Of a stretch of 64,000 bases of DNA, positions 22,873-34,869 are shown one piece after another. Both the position numbers and the translations under genes were made by a program. The notes beneath the pieces were generated by a model. It saw only the letters and a program-made list of their open reading frames with translations. It made no database searches and was not told the origin of the DNA. This DNA comes from Peronospora farinosa (lineage: Eukaryota; Oomycota; Peronosporomycetes; Peronosporales; Peronosporaceae). Where the stretch lies: the NCBI GenBank assembly GCA_947646735.1, contig CANTFK010000984.1:122590-186589 (forward strand), in the 5' to 3' direction. The number at the start of each line of letters is the position of its first letter. Within the stretch, counting starts at the first letter, position 1.

Positions 22873-24618
22873 CCAGAACCCTATGGCGTAACCAGAAGAC
22901 GGGCGATTGTGGGGGCTACATGTGGATGCGATACACTACGTGTCGCAGTGGTGGATCCCATGAGCGGTTTTAGTCTTCGATCCGGACGTATGCAGATCGA
23001 TTTCACCGAATTTTCCGACAGGAAGTGATCGACGACTCACTTGGACTAGTGTCGTGCACAGGCTGACCGCTTTCTACTGTACATGGACGCTATGCAGCAC
23101 TGAGCCTAGGACAAGTTCAAATTTAACGTCTGTCTCATCAAGATGTCGCGTCATCACTGTGTACTACGCGGGCTCTTCGACAAGCAAAAAGTCTCGCATT
23201 AACCTCATTGTTAAAAGAGACTGGCGCAGAAAAGTCGCTGTGCTGATTGATCTCCGCTGATTCCATCCATCCAGTATCGCGTGAATGAAAACTTGAGGGA
23301 AGGCGATTGCGGCCAAAATGTCAGTCATATAGTTAGTAGATCGCGTTGTCGGCGTCGAAATGTCTCGCTAAGCTTGCTTCTGGGTGGAATTGATTGTCGC
23401 TGTCGTCTTGCAACGGTCAACTCTGCAACAAGTACGAGTCCATCCTTAAATTTCTTGAAAATCCTTCGCAGACACTGCTAAAGAGAAGGTTAAACACATC
23501 TCATAGCTGGTCGAGAGCAGATGCAGATTATATGCTGGATTTATGCCTCTTCATAACACCGCTGAGTTGTCGAAGTGTGGCGGTATTCTAAGATGTACTT
23601 ACACCGAAAGTGCTGTGAGTTTGAAAACTGCACGATAGACAGCTTGCCTGTCATAGCATCTTTGTGGTATTATATGCGAAAGTGATGTACAACGAGCTGA
23701 TGTCTTTATCAACGACGAGTACATCCGTGACTTTCAACTCAAAACAAAAACGAGATCACGGCTAGTTTTATGAGCCTATCCAGTTGACGATGCATTTGGG
23801 TATTCATGAACCGTGCACCAGAGCTGCGGGAATTGTGGCACTAAACACTATGCTCAAGTTCCATCGCCACATACCATGCAAACGAGTTGTCTCGGAATGT
23901 GGATGTCTGTTAGAATGCTATTGTCCTGCAAAAAGCATTGCAGTATCCCCATTTCGACGATTTTGACCATTTGACTACAGATCTACCGCTATCAGTAAGC
24001 ACTACTGGCTCCGATTCAAATGTTTGATCGTAATCAGTCTGGGAAATTGCTCGTGCCTTAGAGATCGTACATAATTCTGCACATGACCAATGCGTGCATA
24101 ATTTCTACTGCGTGGAATGTTTATTCGCTCATTCTACGCTGCAGAATGATCGGGGAAGAGGGTGTACTGATGGGTGTACTGATGGCTGGTATAAGTTTAC
24201 ACTGGTGTAGCAGCACAATTACTGACGGAACGAGACAATCTTAAGGCGTAGAGGAACAGAAACAACACCGTGGTCGCCAAGCAAGCTTCGAGTGATCGAT
24301 TCTAGTCATCAGATGGCTAGTAAAAAATGCAAATGGGCATGCATGTCATATTTTATGGGACTTTTCTCGACGACTGGACTCACAGAAGAAGAATGATCGA
24401 GTGCATTCGTTTCCGCAGAAGAAAACTTTTGCATACTAAGCGGAAAACCAACTGAATGTAAAGAAGAGGGCTACAGGATTCACGATGCAGCAGCCAACAA
24501 TTCACATGAAAGCTTGACCTTAGCCTGACCTTCGTCGGTAATCTTTCGGACTTTTGGGCGTTCTGAGAACAAGCAAAAAAATCAACCTCGAATTGTACCG
24601 GTCTGCTACATCCTTCAC
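22873..24618. other. Gene-poor stretch, possible decayed plus-strand coding sequence
   Basis: No intact gene is supportable. Several short plus-strand frames look protein-like in composition (for example 23281-23600 with CNGQLCNKYESILKFLE, and 23790-23960 with HEPCTRAAGIVALNTML) but are interrupted by stops and shifts. They may be pieces of a pseudogene running from about 22.8 to 24.0 kb. No repeat boundary or known domain was found. Confidence 0.3.
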
Positions 24619-26028
24619 TCAATGAATAAAAAATAGTTGAGAAGTCTCTTTTTGCACGACAAGTTGACTTGCAAGTAGATGCTCGAGACTTCGCTCAATC
24701 CATTGCAGCGGAATGCACTTGAATCGCTCCCGGGTCAGTATCGCGTCTGCAATTCTCGCAATAGAGCAACCGTGCGAGTGTTCTAAGCCAAGGAACTGGT
24801 GATCAGACTATGATCCATAATCAAGTGTGCATGCATATATGATTCTTAAACGCACCTCGGAGAAACTGCAGAAGCGCTGGCTTTAACGCCGCCTCAAAAC
24901 TTAACAGAATGTGCCGATCTGCCGCATCATCTTCCAAGAACAAAAGTCCCGCGCGACGCAACTTACGAAAGGTATATTGCAGCGCACGAATTCTCTGGTT
25001 CTTGTCAGTTGCTTTTTCCTGTTCAGCAGCTTATAATGAATCAATGATATGCTAGTAGATAATCGACTTACCGCAGCAACACAATACACGAGGGGTTTAC
25101 ACAGACCATTGTGACAAGTCCAGTCGAGCTGATATAATCACTGAAAGTGATACTAACGGTTTCCTTGGTATCGCTTGCGTTTTGCAGGAAAAGAAGCGAC
25201 TCAAGCGTCTCCAATAACGTCTTATCATGACAACTACGATCGCTTTGACTTATAAATTTCTGTTTCATGCTGACACTTATGCACAGACTGAAAAAAGCCT
25301 CAGTAGCAATATCCTCCCAAAGCGTCTCGCTCTTTGCACCATTACTATATTTATCCTGTGAGCCACAAGATCCACTAGCAGCAGAATAATACGTCTGAGC
25401 CAGTTCCATCACTTGGATCCAATGCAGCAACTCGTTATTTGAATCTTCCACTACAGTGATTCGAAGGATTCGAAGTTCGCGAGACCTTTCACAGACAAGA
25501 GGAACAAGGAGATAATGTTATGAGTTCTACAAGAGGCAAACCCTAGAACAGCCAGTGTCCATCTGGCAACTAACAGTTCAACAGCGTCCCAGTTCTTGTC
25601 AATATTGAGTTTTCCCTCAACATGCACAAGATCTCCCAGCACTACTGAAACTTGGACGCCCTTACCCCACAACACCGTCTTAATAAGTGCAGTGCCGTCG
25701 TCTACCAGAAATTCCACTGTCTCACTCCGTCAATCAGTAAAAAAATAAGGCAATTTATCGACTTTTTCAAGACTGGCATCTCACCCCGGTCAGTTCGAAC
25801 CACAATAGACACGACCACTCCAATGCACTGAGCTTTAGTCATGAGACGCGCTTTCCACAATCCAGCTGATTTCCATCGCCACGCGTGACTTCCTGGAAGA
25901 CCTTCAAACCCGAGCAGTTCGCGACACACATGGACACCGAAGAGCTTTACAAAGCTCTGGAGACAAAGAAAATCGTGAGTTTGTGTATTACTTGTACTTC
26001 TCGCGTTTTTTAGACGGTTTGCATTACC
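24619..26028 (-). CDS. STN1: CST telomere complex subunit STN1
   Basis: Five exons (26028-25785, 25716-25542, 25485-25101, 25018-24856, 24782-24619) join to about 376 residues, close to animal STN1. Exons 1-2 encode an OB fold: IGVVVSIVVRTDR, then EFLVDDGTALIKTVLWG and LGDLVHVEGKLN, the STN1/RPA2-like pattern. Exon 3 begins with LRILRITVVEDSNNELLHWIQ, the end of the OB region. Exons 4-5 form winged-helix segments: RIRALQYTFRKLRRAGLLFL, then IADAILTRERFKCIPLQWIE and LASQLVVQ. STN1 with CTC1 and TEN1 binds telomeric single-stranded DNA and recruits polymerase alpha-primase. The first ~25 residues are uncertain: an acceptor (TTTGTCTCCAG at about 25966) suggests the true start may lie in an upstream exon. 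Exon 4 must be read in a frame different from the longest open frame there. Confidence 0.75.
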
Positions 26029-26869
26029 CATGTGAGGGGGTCCTTCCCGAGCTCCCGCATAATAAATTAAAACCAAAAATGGACTCTTTTTATTTAATTT
26101 ACATTTACGACTGATTTGTGATTAGCAAACTGGTTAGTCGTGACAGGAATATTCGAGTAAAAAACAAAGTATTACATTATACACTAAAGCCTGTATAAGT
26201 AAATACCGTGAGGTTGCAGACGTTCTATCAATTTATAAAGTTTATTATTTAAGGCAAATATATAAACCCGGTTATCCTGTACAGTACAGTATTGCTCCCA
26301 CGCCGCAACACCGGTTCCTCCACCCCACCTTCTCTTAACGAGCCGCCAGCCGCACACGGTTTCATTTAAGGAGCAAAAAACAGACCACAATGACGGATAA
26401 CATCCGGCATTGCTCTCTACAAACATTACACAACAAACTCAAAGCTGACCCAGCTCCGACTCCTCACCTGGCTTCATAAAACGCACAACGTCAAAGTGAT
26501 GTCTCCAACACACTCAAGTGGAGAGCCGAATTGCTCAAGCTCGACAATGATGCAATGTAAACAGTAAGCAACATCGGGCAGTCAAGTATCCTTTGATGGA
26601 AGTAGCACTCGCCGAATGGTTCAAAGGTCATCAAGAGCGAGCAAACTTAAGCGGTGTGGAGAAGCGCTAAGTAAATCAGGGTACCAAGAAATATATGGAC
26701 AGGGGGCGAGAGAATTCCAGGTCACTGCCTCGAGGGGATGGCAACAACAAGGCCTCGTAGATCCACAACATCGCACAAGGCCCAGATTCATGAAGAATAC
26801 AAGGAGTTAACAGTGCAGAGCAGGTACAAGTCTCAGGTTTCTAATCCCAGGGCCCAAAGGTCTATGAGT
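26029..26869. other. AT-rich intergenic stretch at the gene/repeat boundary
   Basis: I see no gene, RNA or clear repeat here. The minus-strand frame at 26184-26426 has no recognisable feature. Retrotransposon similarity starts at about 26870. Confidence 0.5.
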
Positions 26870-27203
26870 CCAAGAGCCTGTGTTTTTTTTTCTTCATATT
26901 CCACCTTGACCTCAATGGCAGAGCTCCTCCCCGGGCTCTGCAGGTCCTCCGATCCTTCTTCCTTCTTTATCACTGGCGATCCGGGTTCCAGTGTCTTGGT
27001 CGTCTTCTAGTCCATCTTGATCGTTGTCTTTTCTTCTTCGTGGGACTCACAGTGAAATCCCGCGTCTCCCGAAGATCTGGGCACGCGCACCATTGTGGTG
27101 GAGTGGATTCTCGAACAACGTAAGAGAACCACAAATACACATAGCGCCGGACTGCCGACTTACGGAGGGGGTACCCCGATACCGTGTCGCGTCAACCTTG
27201 CTG
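26870..27203 (-). mobile_element. Truncated gypsy leader and LTR end (family C type)
   Basis: This segment matches 61240-61560. Read on the minus strand it contains an LTR 3' end (boundary at 27094, TGTGGTGGAGTGG on the plus strand), a primer-binding-site-like TGGTGCGCGTGCCC and about 220 bases of gag leader. The rest of the element is missing, so it is a fragment. The palindrome GGGGTACCCC lies at 27168-27177. Confidence 0.7.
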
Positions 27204-27930
27204 TGCTGCAGACTTTGGGTGACGCCCAATTATACATTACTAAAGAAAACATAATGTAGCACATGAGGACACTAGTCGCTCAGTATGCTGAGGAGGGGTG
27301 ACATGTTTTTCAAGTGAGGTCATAGCGACTTCCATAGTAGTCAGGATCGGACTCAGAAACGGTCCGGCGTTTTGCTGAGGAGTCTTGACGACAAGATCGA
27401 CCGAGTTACCACCTACCGGATCACCGAGTGAAGCATATCCACTCGAGGCTCCCTAGGTCTACCTCTCTCAATATACTTGAGCTTACTTCTTCAAGCGCAC
27501 GTGTAAGGTAGTGACGGTGCATTCTAGGCCCCGTTACAAAAAGGGTGTGATATAGCTACTACCAAAACTGAATATCCATAACTTCTATATATAAATTATA
27601 AGTGTTTTATTTTTTTAAATCAAATCTGTTTTCATTTTTTAATCCACGAAAATAGAGCGCAAATTCGAATTGTCCGATTGGCGGGTCATATAAAAGCTGC
27701 TGGGCATGCTCTTCTTGTGCATAAACAAGCAGCAAGAATAGGATAAAGAAAAATCAACAGAAGTCTCTGATCAGGTTCTGGTAATTACTGCTACTATTGG
27801 TGTCGTCCAGGAAGTTAGTATTAGGCCAAACGAGTCCCCAACTGAACCGAAAGACATTCCGTTCAAGACTTCCTTAAAAAAATTCATTGTAATGTAATGT
27901 AAGCTGCGGATAAATTTTTATTTGGGCGAA
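27204..27930. other. Retroelement debris without a readable gene
   Basis: Only a short block near 27404-27480 recalls the LTRs of the C family (AAGCATATCCACTCGAGG). The rest is AT-rich with no recognisable feature. Confidence 0.4.
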
Positions 27931-27931
27931 T

Positions 27932-28114
27932 ATGTTTACGGGATATGTGATTGCCAAGGCCAGCTCGTTGAGGTCGGCCCAAAATCTGGCGGACGGATAC
28001 GAAGGGTGCGTGCTCCGTCGGTTCGGGGCCAGTGAGGAGATCCGGCACGATAGAGAACCCAATTTCGTGTCAAATCTCTTTCGCGCCTTCAACCACATGC
28101 TTGCCAAGCCCTAA
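27932..28114 (+). pseudogene. Integrase core fragment of a gypsy element
   Basis: Sixty codons matching the element B integrase core: GYVIAKASS, RRFGASEEIRHDREPNFVS (second catalytic Asp) and FRAFNHM. The first Asp region and the Glu region are absent. It sits just upstream of the element A LTR, in the same orientation, and is a remnant of another copy. Confidence 0.75.
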
Positions 28115-28215
28115 ACCTCGCTCAAAATAGTGCCACGTGTCGACTCTTGAAGGAAAAACTGGCTCCTGGGTACCTGTAATTTTTATAATTTGCGGGGTTC
28201 CGTGTACCGTTTCTG

Positions 28216-28241
28216 CCCCTCGGGCCCTGGAGCCCGAGGGG
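28216..28241. repeat. Perfect 10-bp hairpin with 6-base loop
   Basis: CCCCTCGGGC, loop CCTGGA, then GCCCGAGGGG. It lies about 15 bases before the presumed LTR start of element A. A weaker, partly matching version lies in the homologous stretch near 62160-62180. Confidence 0.8.
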
Positions 28242-28257
28242 ACCTGGGTCTTTGTAC

Positions 28258-29222
28258 TGTGGTAGAGCGACCCGGAGGTTTGAAAGGGATCGATCAAGTA
28301 ATTACTGTTAATAAAATCTCGCTCTCTGATTGGCCAATAAGCCGTGCGAGACGGATGGAAGAGGGGTCAACAGGATCGAGAACACAGAAAAATTTCGATA
28401 TAAGAGTATTAAGTGTGGGCCACACACCATAGTCACGACCTGAATACACCCGATCGACTGATCAACAAATTCGAAACGACAAATCCGGATCGGTTACAGA
28501 TTAATCCGTAACCTCAATCCGAAAATTGGATCGACGAGATCACGACGATATCTGAAGTGGACCACCTAACGAGAACTGATTTATTTCCAGGGAGGCGACG
28601 CGTGGCAGTAGATCGTGAGCTACAGATAGGCAGAATCGTAGGTTTTGGTATTTGATTGCTTAACATTAAACAGAGTTCAATTTACTTTTAAGTACACGTG
28701 TCGACCTCTCTATTTCGGGCAGGATATTTGGCCTCCCGACGAGGAGAATATCGATTACAAGTGCACCCTGGATTGTTTTGGCCAGGCGAAGGAATTCTCA
28801 ACACAACAACTTAACTGCGATCGAATGCAGAAATAATGAGTAAGGGCAAGGCAAGCAAGTTCAGGACGGATAAAGGGGTCAGAAGGTTCTGCTTAAGTGG
28901 TCAGAGGTTTTGCTTAAGTGGTCAGAAGATTCAAGCTTCGCTTTAATGGATAATCGTGATCGATTGGGAAGATCACACCAAGTACTCGGTCGATCTTGTG
29001 AAGATTTGTACAAGATCACCAAAACCCCCTGTCCCTAACCCAATTCGGATCAGCATCGACTCAAGTCCACCGAGAAGAGTGCAACCCGCCCAACCGATGG
29101 GTACACAAGGTGAGGAAGGATTTATACACGGATACGGGGTACCCCCTCCGTTAGTCGGTCGTCCGGGCGCCAGTGGAGAGTTGGGATCGCATCAGCAATT
29201 TTGCGAATCCCACTCCACCACA
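28258..29222 (+). repeat. 5' LTR of element A
   Basis: The 3' end is firm: ...CACTCCACCACA at 29222, followed by A and the primer site. The 5' end is proposed at TGTGGTAGAG (28258) from similarity to the element B LTR terminus; it could be elsewhere. Internal stretches (28540-28760, 29080-29220) match the element B LTR in opposite orientation. Confidence 0.6.
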
Positions 29223-29223
29223 A

Positions 29224-29239
29224 TGGTGCGCGTCCCGGA
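29224..29239 (+). other. tRNA primer-binding site of element A
   Basis: TGGTGCGCGTCCCGG lies one base after the LTR. A sequence starting TGG and following a ...CA LTR end is the usual site for tRNA 3'-CCA priming. Compared with other copies (TGGTGCGCGTGCCCGG) one base is missing. Confidence 0.65.
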
Positions 29240-31596
29240 TCTTCTGGTGACTCGGGATTTCACCGTGAGTCCCCGAGAGAAGATGTAAAGGTCAAAGTTA
29301 AACCTGGGGTTGAAGCGTCAGCGACAGAGGGATCGCCGCAGACGTGTGAAACAAAAGGATCCCCGGATCATCAGCGTTTTGGGAGGGGAGCAGCTGAGAA
29401 GAAAATCAAAGAGGAAGATCAAGAAATTGAGTTGGAAGAAAACCTCTACCCCCCCCCCCCAGGTCCATTCGAGGACCCCCGCAGATCGTGCTGTAAAGTA
29501 CGATCTGCCGGATGAAAATCCTTCGGTTAAACCGAGCGATTTTCATTAAACACCACTCCTTTAGCTTCAGGAACCACATCTAAGAAGAAAAAGTCGAAGT
29601 CCTCTCGAAAGAAAATGAAGACCTTCAACTCGGATAGCGATCAAGACAAGTCAAAGATCGCGATCAAGAAACAAGAATCTGTGAGTTTTCAATGAGATCA
29701 TCTGGCAAATCAATTATACTGGAAGGATATTAAACAGACTTTATCGGAAGATCCTGTGTTGAGGACGCCACGTCCGAAACTGATTGGAGCGTTGAGTGGA
29801 CCAGTGTCAACATTTGGGAAAGAATCCAGTATATTTGATGCGATCCAAGGATTGACTCAATTACTGAGAATAGCCAATTTCACGTTGGGAAATCTTGACG
29901 CTGATGATATCCTGGATTTCACCCAAGATCGTATCACGACCACGGTGAATCTTATTTAGAAAGGCTAATATTACTGGTGGGTATATGCAATCTGGACGAC
30001 AAAATAAGCAAATTGGAGATCAATGATCACAGGGAACATCTGACTGGATCGTCACGATATGCGTCAGCTGAGTCTGAAGCCATGTCAGAGGATTTATAGG
30101 ATCTACGGATGTCGCTGGGATCGAATGGCGCAGCTTTTTTACAGTATCACATGGCACGTATCACGACGTAGCCTGATCCTACGACGCGCCCGCGATCACA
30201 CCTGATATCACGAAAAATATGAAGTTTAGAGATATGCAGCATTTTTTCAATGCAACCATGGATAAATTTAATGAAGGAGCAGAAATTTTAAGGTGAGAAC
30301 AATTACCGCGTGAATAAGACACCGACTAAAAAAACAGGTTAAGCATTTTCAAATGTGGATTTGAAATCTGTAGGATCGCACCATAGCCAACAGAGCGAGT
30401 ACGACTTTGATGATTTAAAGATTGGCGAACCGAGACGACCTTTGGTGTCAACTACGGAGATGTCATCGGGGATCGGAAGTTTCGCTCCACGTGTCAGCGA
30501 TCTCGGATCTAAAAGCGTTTGCGGGGAAAGACAAAGACGAAGACCGAGCGATCAGTTGGGTAGGTAAGGTTAAGTCCGCTTTCTTACGCGATCAGTCCCC
30601 AGACAGCGAAAAATGTATAGTGTTCGGTGACCTGCTAATTGGATCAGCTCGAACTTGGCATCGTCAATCAAGCAGATCCACGAGGAGCTCATGGAAAAGG
30701 TTATTGGAAAGTCTCGTGGAAGAATTTTGTGGACAGGGGGATTCCTTTTGGCGACAATATATCATGCGCGGAAGCGTTCGGATGAATCGCCACTTTAATA
30801 TCTCTACCGGCTGAATGTGGCTGGGATGCGAGCAAAAATTCAAGTTTCAGATGGCTCCCCCGAAGTGAAACGCAAACATGCGGAACATTACATTGAAACT
30901 TTGGATAACCAGAGATGGCCGGCCAGCTCCTATTATTGCGTTTGGAAGATGCTGAAGCTTTAAGAGACACTCTCCGTGCATATCAGAGAGGACGCGATCG
31001 TTGCGGTAAGGCTTCAATGGGATCGAATAAATTTCGACAGAAGGTGACAACACTTCCTACGCCATCTCTCTCCAAACTAACTCGAGCGGATAGGGAGATT
31101 CGCATGAAAATTCGAGCAGTGAATCGGAATCAGATTTTAGCGGATCCGAGCCCGATGCGACCAACGCCAGATTTATTCGACTGCGAGACCAGATCCTTCG
31201 AAATCGTTGCGTGATCAATGGAATCGTCCAAATACGATTGATCAAGCTGATCGCACGGACGGGAACGTGCAGATGAAACCTTGCACCCGTTGTGGTTCCA
31301 CCAAACATAATGATCGAGGATGTTGTAAAGGTTAACATGCCAGAAATGCACCGCAAATGAAATCCATCGGAGAATTGTTTTTTCGTTTGCCGTGCCTGTG
31401 GGGAGTTGCATGAGGTGGGGATGTGTCCTATGGAGGAATTCTATAACATGATTCGCCAGTGGTCTGTCCCGAACAAACATGCAGGAATGCTCCCAGAATA
31501 GGCGAAAAAGATGTTAAACTAGGACGCTCGCCAGGTTGGAATCTGTTACGAGCCTAGCGTTCTAGGCTCTGCATTTATGCATATATTGAAAGGAGG

Positions 31597-31600
31597 GAAG
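31597..31600. repeat. Target-site duplication of element B, left
   Basis: GAAG directly precedes the element B LTR terminus and is repeated directly after the other LTR at 43482-43485. The element A sequence reads through once B is removed. Confidence 0.75.
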
Positions 31601-32768
31601 TGTGATGGAGTGGCGATCACAAAATTTCTGATGTGATCACGACTCTTCACTGGCGCCCAGACGACCGACTAACGGAGGGGGTACCCCGTATCCGTGTAAC
31701 TTTCCTTCCTCACCTTGTGTACCCGTCGGTAGGGCGGGCTGCACTCTTCTCGGTGGACTTGAGTCGATGCTGAACTTGACCAGGGTTGGGGATTGGTCAG
31801 GGGGTTGATCACGTGGAAAATCCTCACGCGATCGAAAGTTGTATGGGGGGTGCTCTATGAGTCACCCTGGTCTGCCTTGAGACCGCCTTATCCAAATGTA
31901 GATACTTGATCCACTTGATTTCACTTGATCTTCTGACCACTTGAGCCGTATCGATCTTGTGCCTTGTCCTTTACGTTGTATACTGCGTCCGATCGCAGGG
32001 GGGTTTGCTTGGGTGGAGAGTTCTTGTAATCCCTGGCCAAACAATCCAGGGATATCACTTGTCTTAGCGTAACAGAAGCTCTTGATCGTCGGGGGTCAAA
32101 ATTATCCGCCCGGAAGAGAAGTCTGCGTGCGTGATTAGAAGTAAAAGAAACTATGTTTAATGTTAACCAATGAAATACCAAACCCTACAATTATGCCTAT
32201 CTGTATGACAGTACCTACTGCCGCGTGTCGTCTCTTCAGGAAAATCAGACCTCGGTATGTGGTCCACTTCGGATACCATCGCGATCTGGATCCATCGATC
32301 GAGGTTACGATCGATTTGTAAACGGTTACATCTCGCGATCGGCTTTCTGGATCGAGGTTACGATCGTCGATCACACTTGTTGATCACGATCGTCGATCAC
32401 ACTTGCTGATCACGATCGACGATCACACTTGTTGATCACGATCGACGATCACACTTGCTGATCACGATCGACGATCACACTTGCTGATCACGATCGGCGA
32501 TTGCGATCGAGCGATCTACCACCCTGATCGTCATCACAGCCGCGTAATCCTCGGCCAACCGTGGCCATCACATGATCGATCCAGATAAGCTGTCATTCCA
32601 ATACAATAGCCAAGCATAAACTATGCGATCATTCATCGATAGATCTTGATCGCTCCCATACAATAGCCAAGTATAATCCATAGAATATGATTTCCGCCGT
32701 GTAAATGGTCCACATTATGATCACTTTCGATATTGTTGATCAAATTTTTCTTGATCGACTTCACCACA
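31601..32768 (-). repeat. Element B 3' LTR
   Basis: This 1168-bp repeat starts (minus strand) with TGTGGTGAAGTCGATC at 32768 and ends at 31601. It is direct-repeat partner of 42314-43481. It contains a ~26-base tandem array at about 32365-32495 and the palindrome at 31678-31687. Confidence 0.93.
32365..32495. repeat. GATC-rich tandem array in the element B LTR
   Basis: About five copies of a ~26-base unit containing CGATCACACTTG and GATCACGATCG. The same array occurs in the other LTR at about 43075-43208. Confidence 0.85.
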
Positions 32769-32894
32769 GCCGTCCCCTGCGCTGATCACCGGCATACAGT
32801 GCTGGTGTATCCGTGCATATTCTATTCCTTCGCTCGGTTGGCAAGTTTGTGAATCGCGAGTAACCTTTTTGATTCATAACACTTAACACGATCT

Positions 32895-33290
32895 TCATAT
32901 AGTTTCCACCTTTTCTCCGTTGATCGCGTTCAAAATTCTCCTCTTTCTCTTTCTTTTTTCTCTTCGTAGTGATTTCCTTTCTCCATATTTGATTTCGTGA
33001 CCACTATACTCACTCCACATATAACCCCTTCCACCTACATATGTAACCCTCTTACATATCTTCACCACTCCAACAATCCAATCGTCCTTACCACGAGACT
33101 CCTCCTCGTGCGATTGCATCACCTCAAAACGATTTCGGCTAGCTCGATCGCGATCGAACTCTTGCAACAAAGCACCACAATTCAAATCTGCTTCATCGAC
33201 CCATTCAGGATCGTTATAACCCTTCCACTTCACTAAAAGCTGGCGATGCACCCGACCATAGCGCGTCCTTCGACCCGATCGCACATCCAC
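32895..33290 (-). pseudogene. Element B chromodomain and C-terminal tail of pol
   Basis: A 131-codon frame with the chromodomain core YGRVHRQLLVKWKGYNDPEW followed by the terminal helix (LLQEFDRDR). Chromodomains at the end of integrase direct insertion to marked chromatin in chromoviruses. A stop codon separates it from the GPY/F frame. Confidence 0.85.
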
Positions 33291-33296
33291 GATTTT

Positions 33297-33617
33297 TTAC
33301 ACTTCGTATTCACCTTCCTCTAGCTCACCATTCCAGCTGTCTTCCGGCAGTAACGCTTCCTCAAAATCCAATCGATCTGCTTCATCCACATTTGACAAAT
33401 TTGTAGGGCGTTCTGGGAACACTCTAAACTGTTTCAACTTAGACACATGGACCACCGGGAATAGCCTGTATGGCGTACCCGCGATCTCCAATCGTACTGC
33501 GTGATCGCCACATTTATCGGCTACACGAAACGGTCCGTGCCACATATGGGCTAACATCCGAGCATACCCCTCTTCGACTCGATCCAGATAGAGCCACACC
33601 TGTGATCCACGATCCAC
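33297..33617 (-). pseudogene. Element B integrase C-terminal GPY/F module
   Basis: The frame holds VWLYLDRVEEGYARML, HMWHGPFRV and LFPVVHVSKLK, the GPY/F module typical of gypsy integrases. It is separated from the core frame by a stop at a run of eight to nine A/T bases near 33618, which is a likely assembly or slippage site. Confidence 0.85.
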
Positions 33618-34643
33618 CTAAAAAAAAACGATCGTGATCTGCATTATGTCGATCAGATCGGTCTTGTATCGCAAGTTCGACCGGTCATTCACTGCCGATC
33701 TTGCCCGTTGATAGTGGCGTTGTATGCCGTATCGCCATCGCCTTGGATCACGATCACGCGCTTTGGTGCTCCCTAACGGTAGGGCCGCCTCCAAGGTCGA
33801 TCGCGGGTCCCAATCGTGAATCAGATAAAACGGGGTATCTCCACGGACACGATCTTGGGCAGTATTGATCGCGAAAGTCAGCCTTTCTGCATACTCGTCC
33901 CAGTCTTTCTGGTTCTCATCCGTTACATACATCTTGATTGATCGTGTCAACGTTTGGACCATGCGCTCTGTCGTGCCATTTGCTTGTGGTCTATATGCCA
34001 TGGTAGCTCGCTGTTTCTGCCCCGCGATCCGATTAAACGCACGAAAGAAGTCAGACATGAATCCTGGCTCTCGATCGTGGCGTATCGCCTCACTTGCACC
34101 AAACCGTCGGAAAACACACTCTTCGTAGTTTTCTGCGATCGTCTGTGCAGTCCGGGACGAACTGGCCTTTGCGATCACATAGCCTGAAAACAGATCAACC
34201 CATAGTAACAACTCCGTATTTCCTTTAAAAGATCGCGGTAGTGACGGAATATGATCCATAGCCAAAACTTGAAACGGATAAGTCGCCTGTAAATTTCCTG
34301 GTGATCCTCCATGATCAGATGGCCGCCCCTTGCCTGTTTCACAATCCACACATTCGCCTACATATCGCTGCACACTGCGGTACAACCCTCGCCAGTGGAA
34401 ATTCAATTTTATCCGCTGGTAGGTTCGACCAATCACTTGGTGACCACCTTCCAGACTCGTATGATAATGATGCAAAACATCCTGCTGCAATAACTCCGGA
34501 ATTACCAAGCGAACAAACTCGTTACGATCTTCAGATTTCGCGTTCGCTCCATGGCAGAAAAATAATAGTCCACTTAGGTCCACTTCGTAATCGGATGCGA
34601 TCCGGGCGCAGCTCTTCGCTTCGTCCGCTGTTAGTCGCAACAT
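33618..34643 (-). pseudogene. Element B integrase zinc-binding and catalytic core
   Basis: The frame includes the HHCC zinc-binding part (HHYHTSLEGGH, then CVDCETGKG) and the DDE core: Asp in AMDHIPSL, Asp in IRHDREPGF, Glu in NGTTERMVQTL. All three catalytic acids are present. The frame upstream toward RNase H (34531-34857) is open separately. Confidence 0.88.
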
Positions 34644-34869
34644 CCCCGACCAAATATGTCTTCAAATTAGATATCCAACATTCTTCGTCTTGAGCTTGTC
34701 TTATGCGATCGACCCGCATTTGCTGCACGATTTCTTCCTGCCAAATTTCTGGCTGACAACGTCTTCTCACAGCTGATCGAGTGATCGCAGCCACTTTGAC
34801 TACCTGATCGACCTGGCTTGCGATCAACAGCTCGTCCAACCGATTTAGAGTAACCAAGTCTTGACGATC

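Larger units (their letters stand above)
29223..31600 (+). pseudogene. gag: Broken gag of element A, left part
   Basis: The gag reading frame begins at the ATG overlapping the primer site (29223) and is interrupted by shifts, including one near the C-tract at 29451-29461. Pieces matching element B gag are at 29750-29960 (KLIGALSGPVS), 30355-31210 (capsid: VKSAFLRDQSPDSEKCIVFG, then QKVTTL) and 31270-31450 (zinc knuckle CTRCGSTKHNDRGC, then CRACGELHEVGMC). It ends at 31600 where element B is inserted. The remaining protease part resumes at 43482. Confidence 0.75.

Noticed and set aside
25930..25974. Plus-strand ATG frame (MDTEELYKALETKKI) ending at a GTGAGT donor
   Set aside because: It looks like a first exon, but it is the exact complement of STN1 exon 1, and no in-frame continuation was found.
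26184..26426. 80-codon minus-strand frame near the repeat boundary
   Set aside because: No recognisable domain, no splice partners and no neighbouring support.
32365..32495. Regular repeats that could suggest a CRISPR array
   Set aside because: Units are head-to-tail without spacers, lie inside an LTR, and the genome is eukaryotic.
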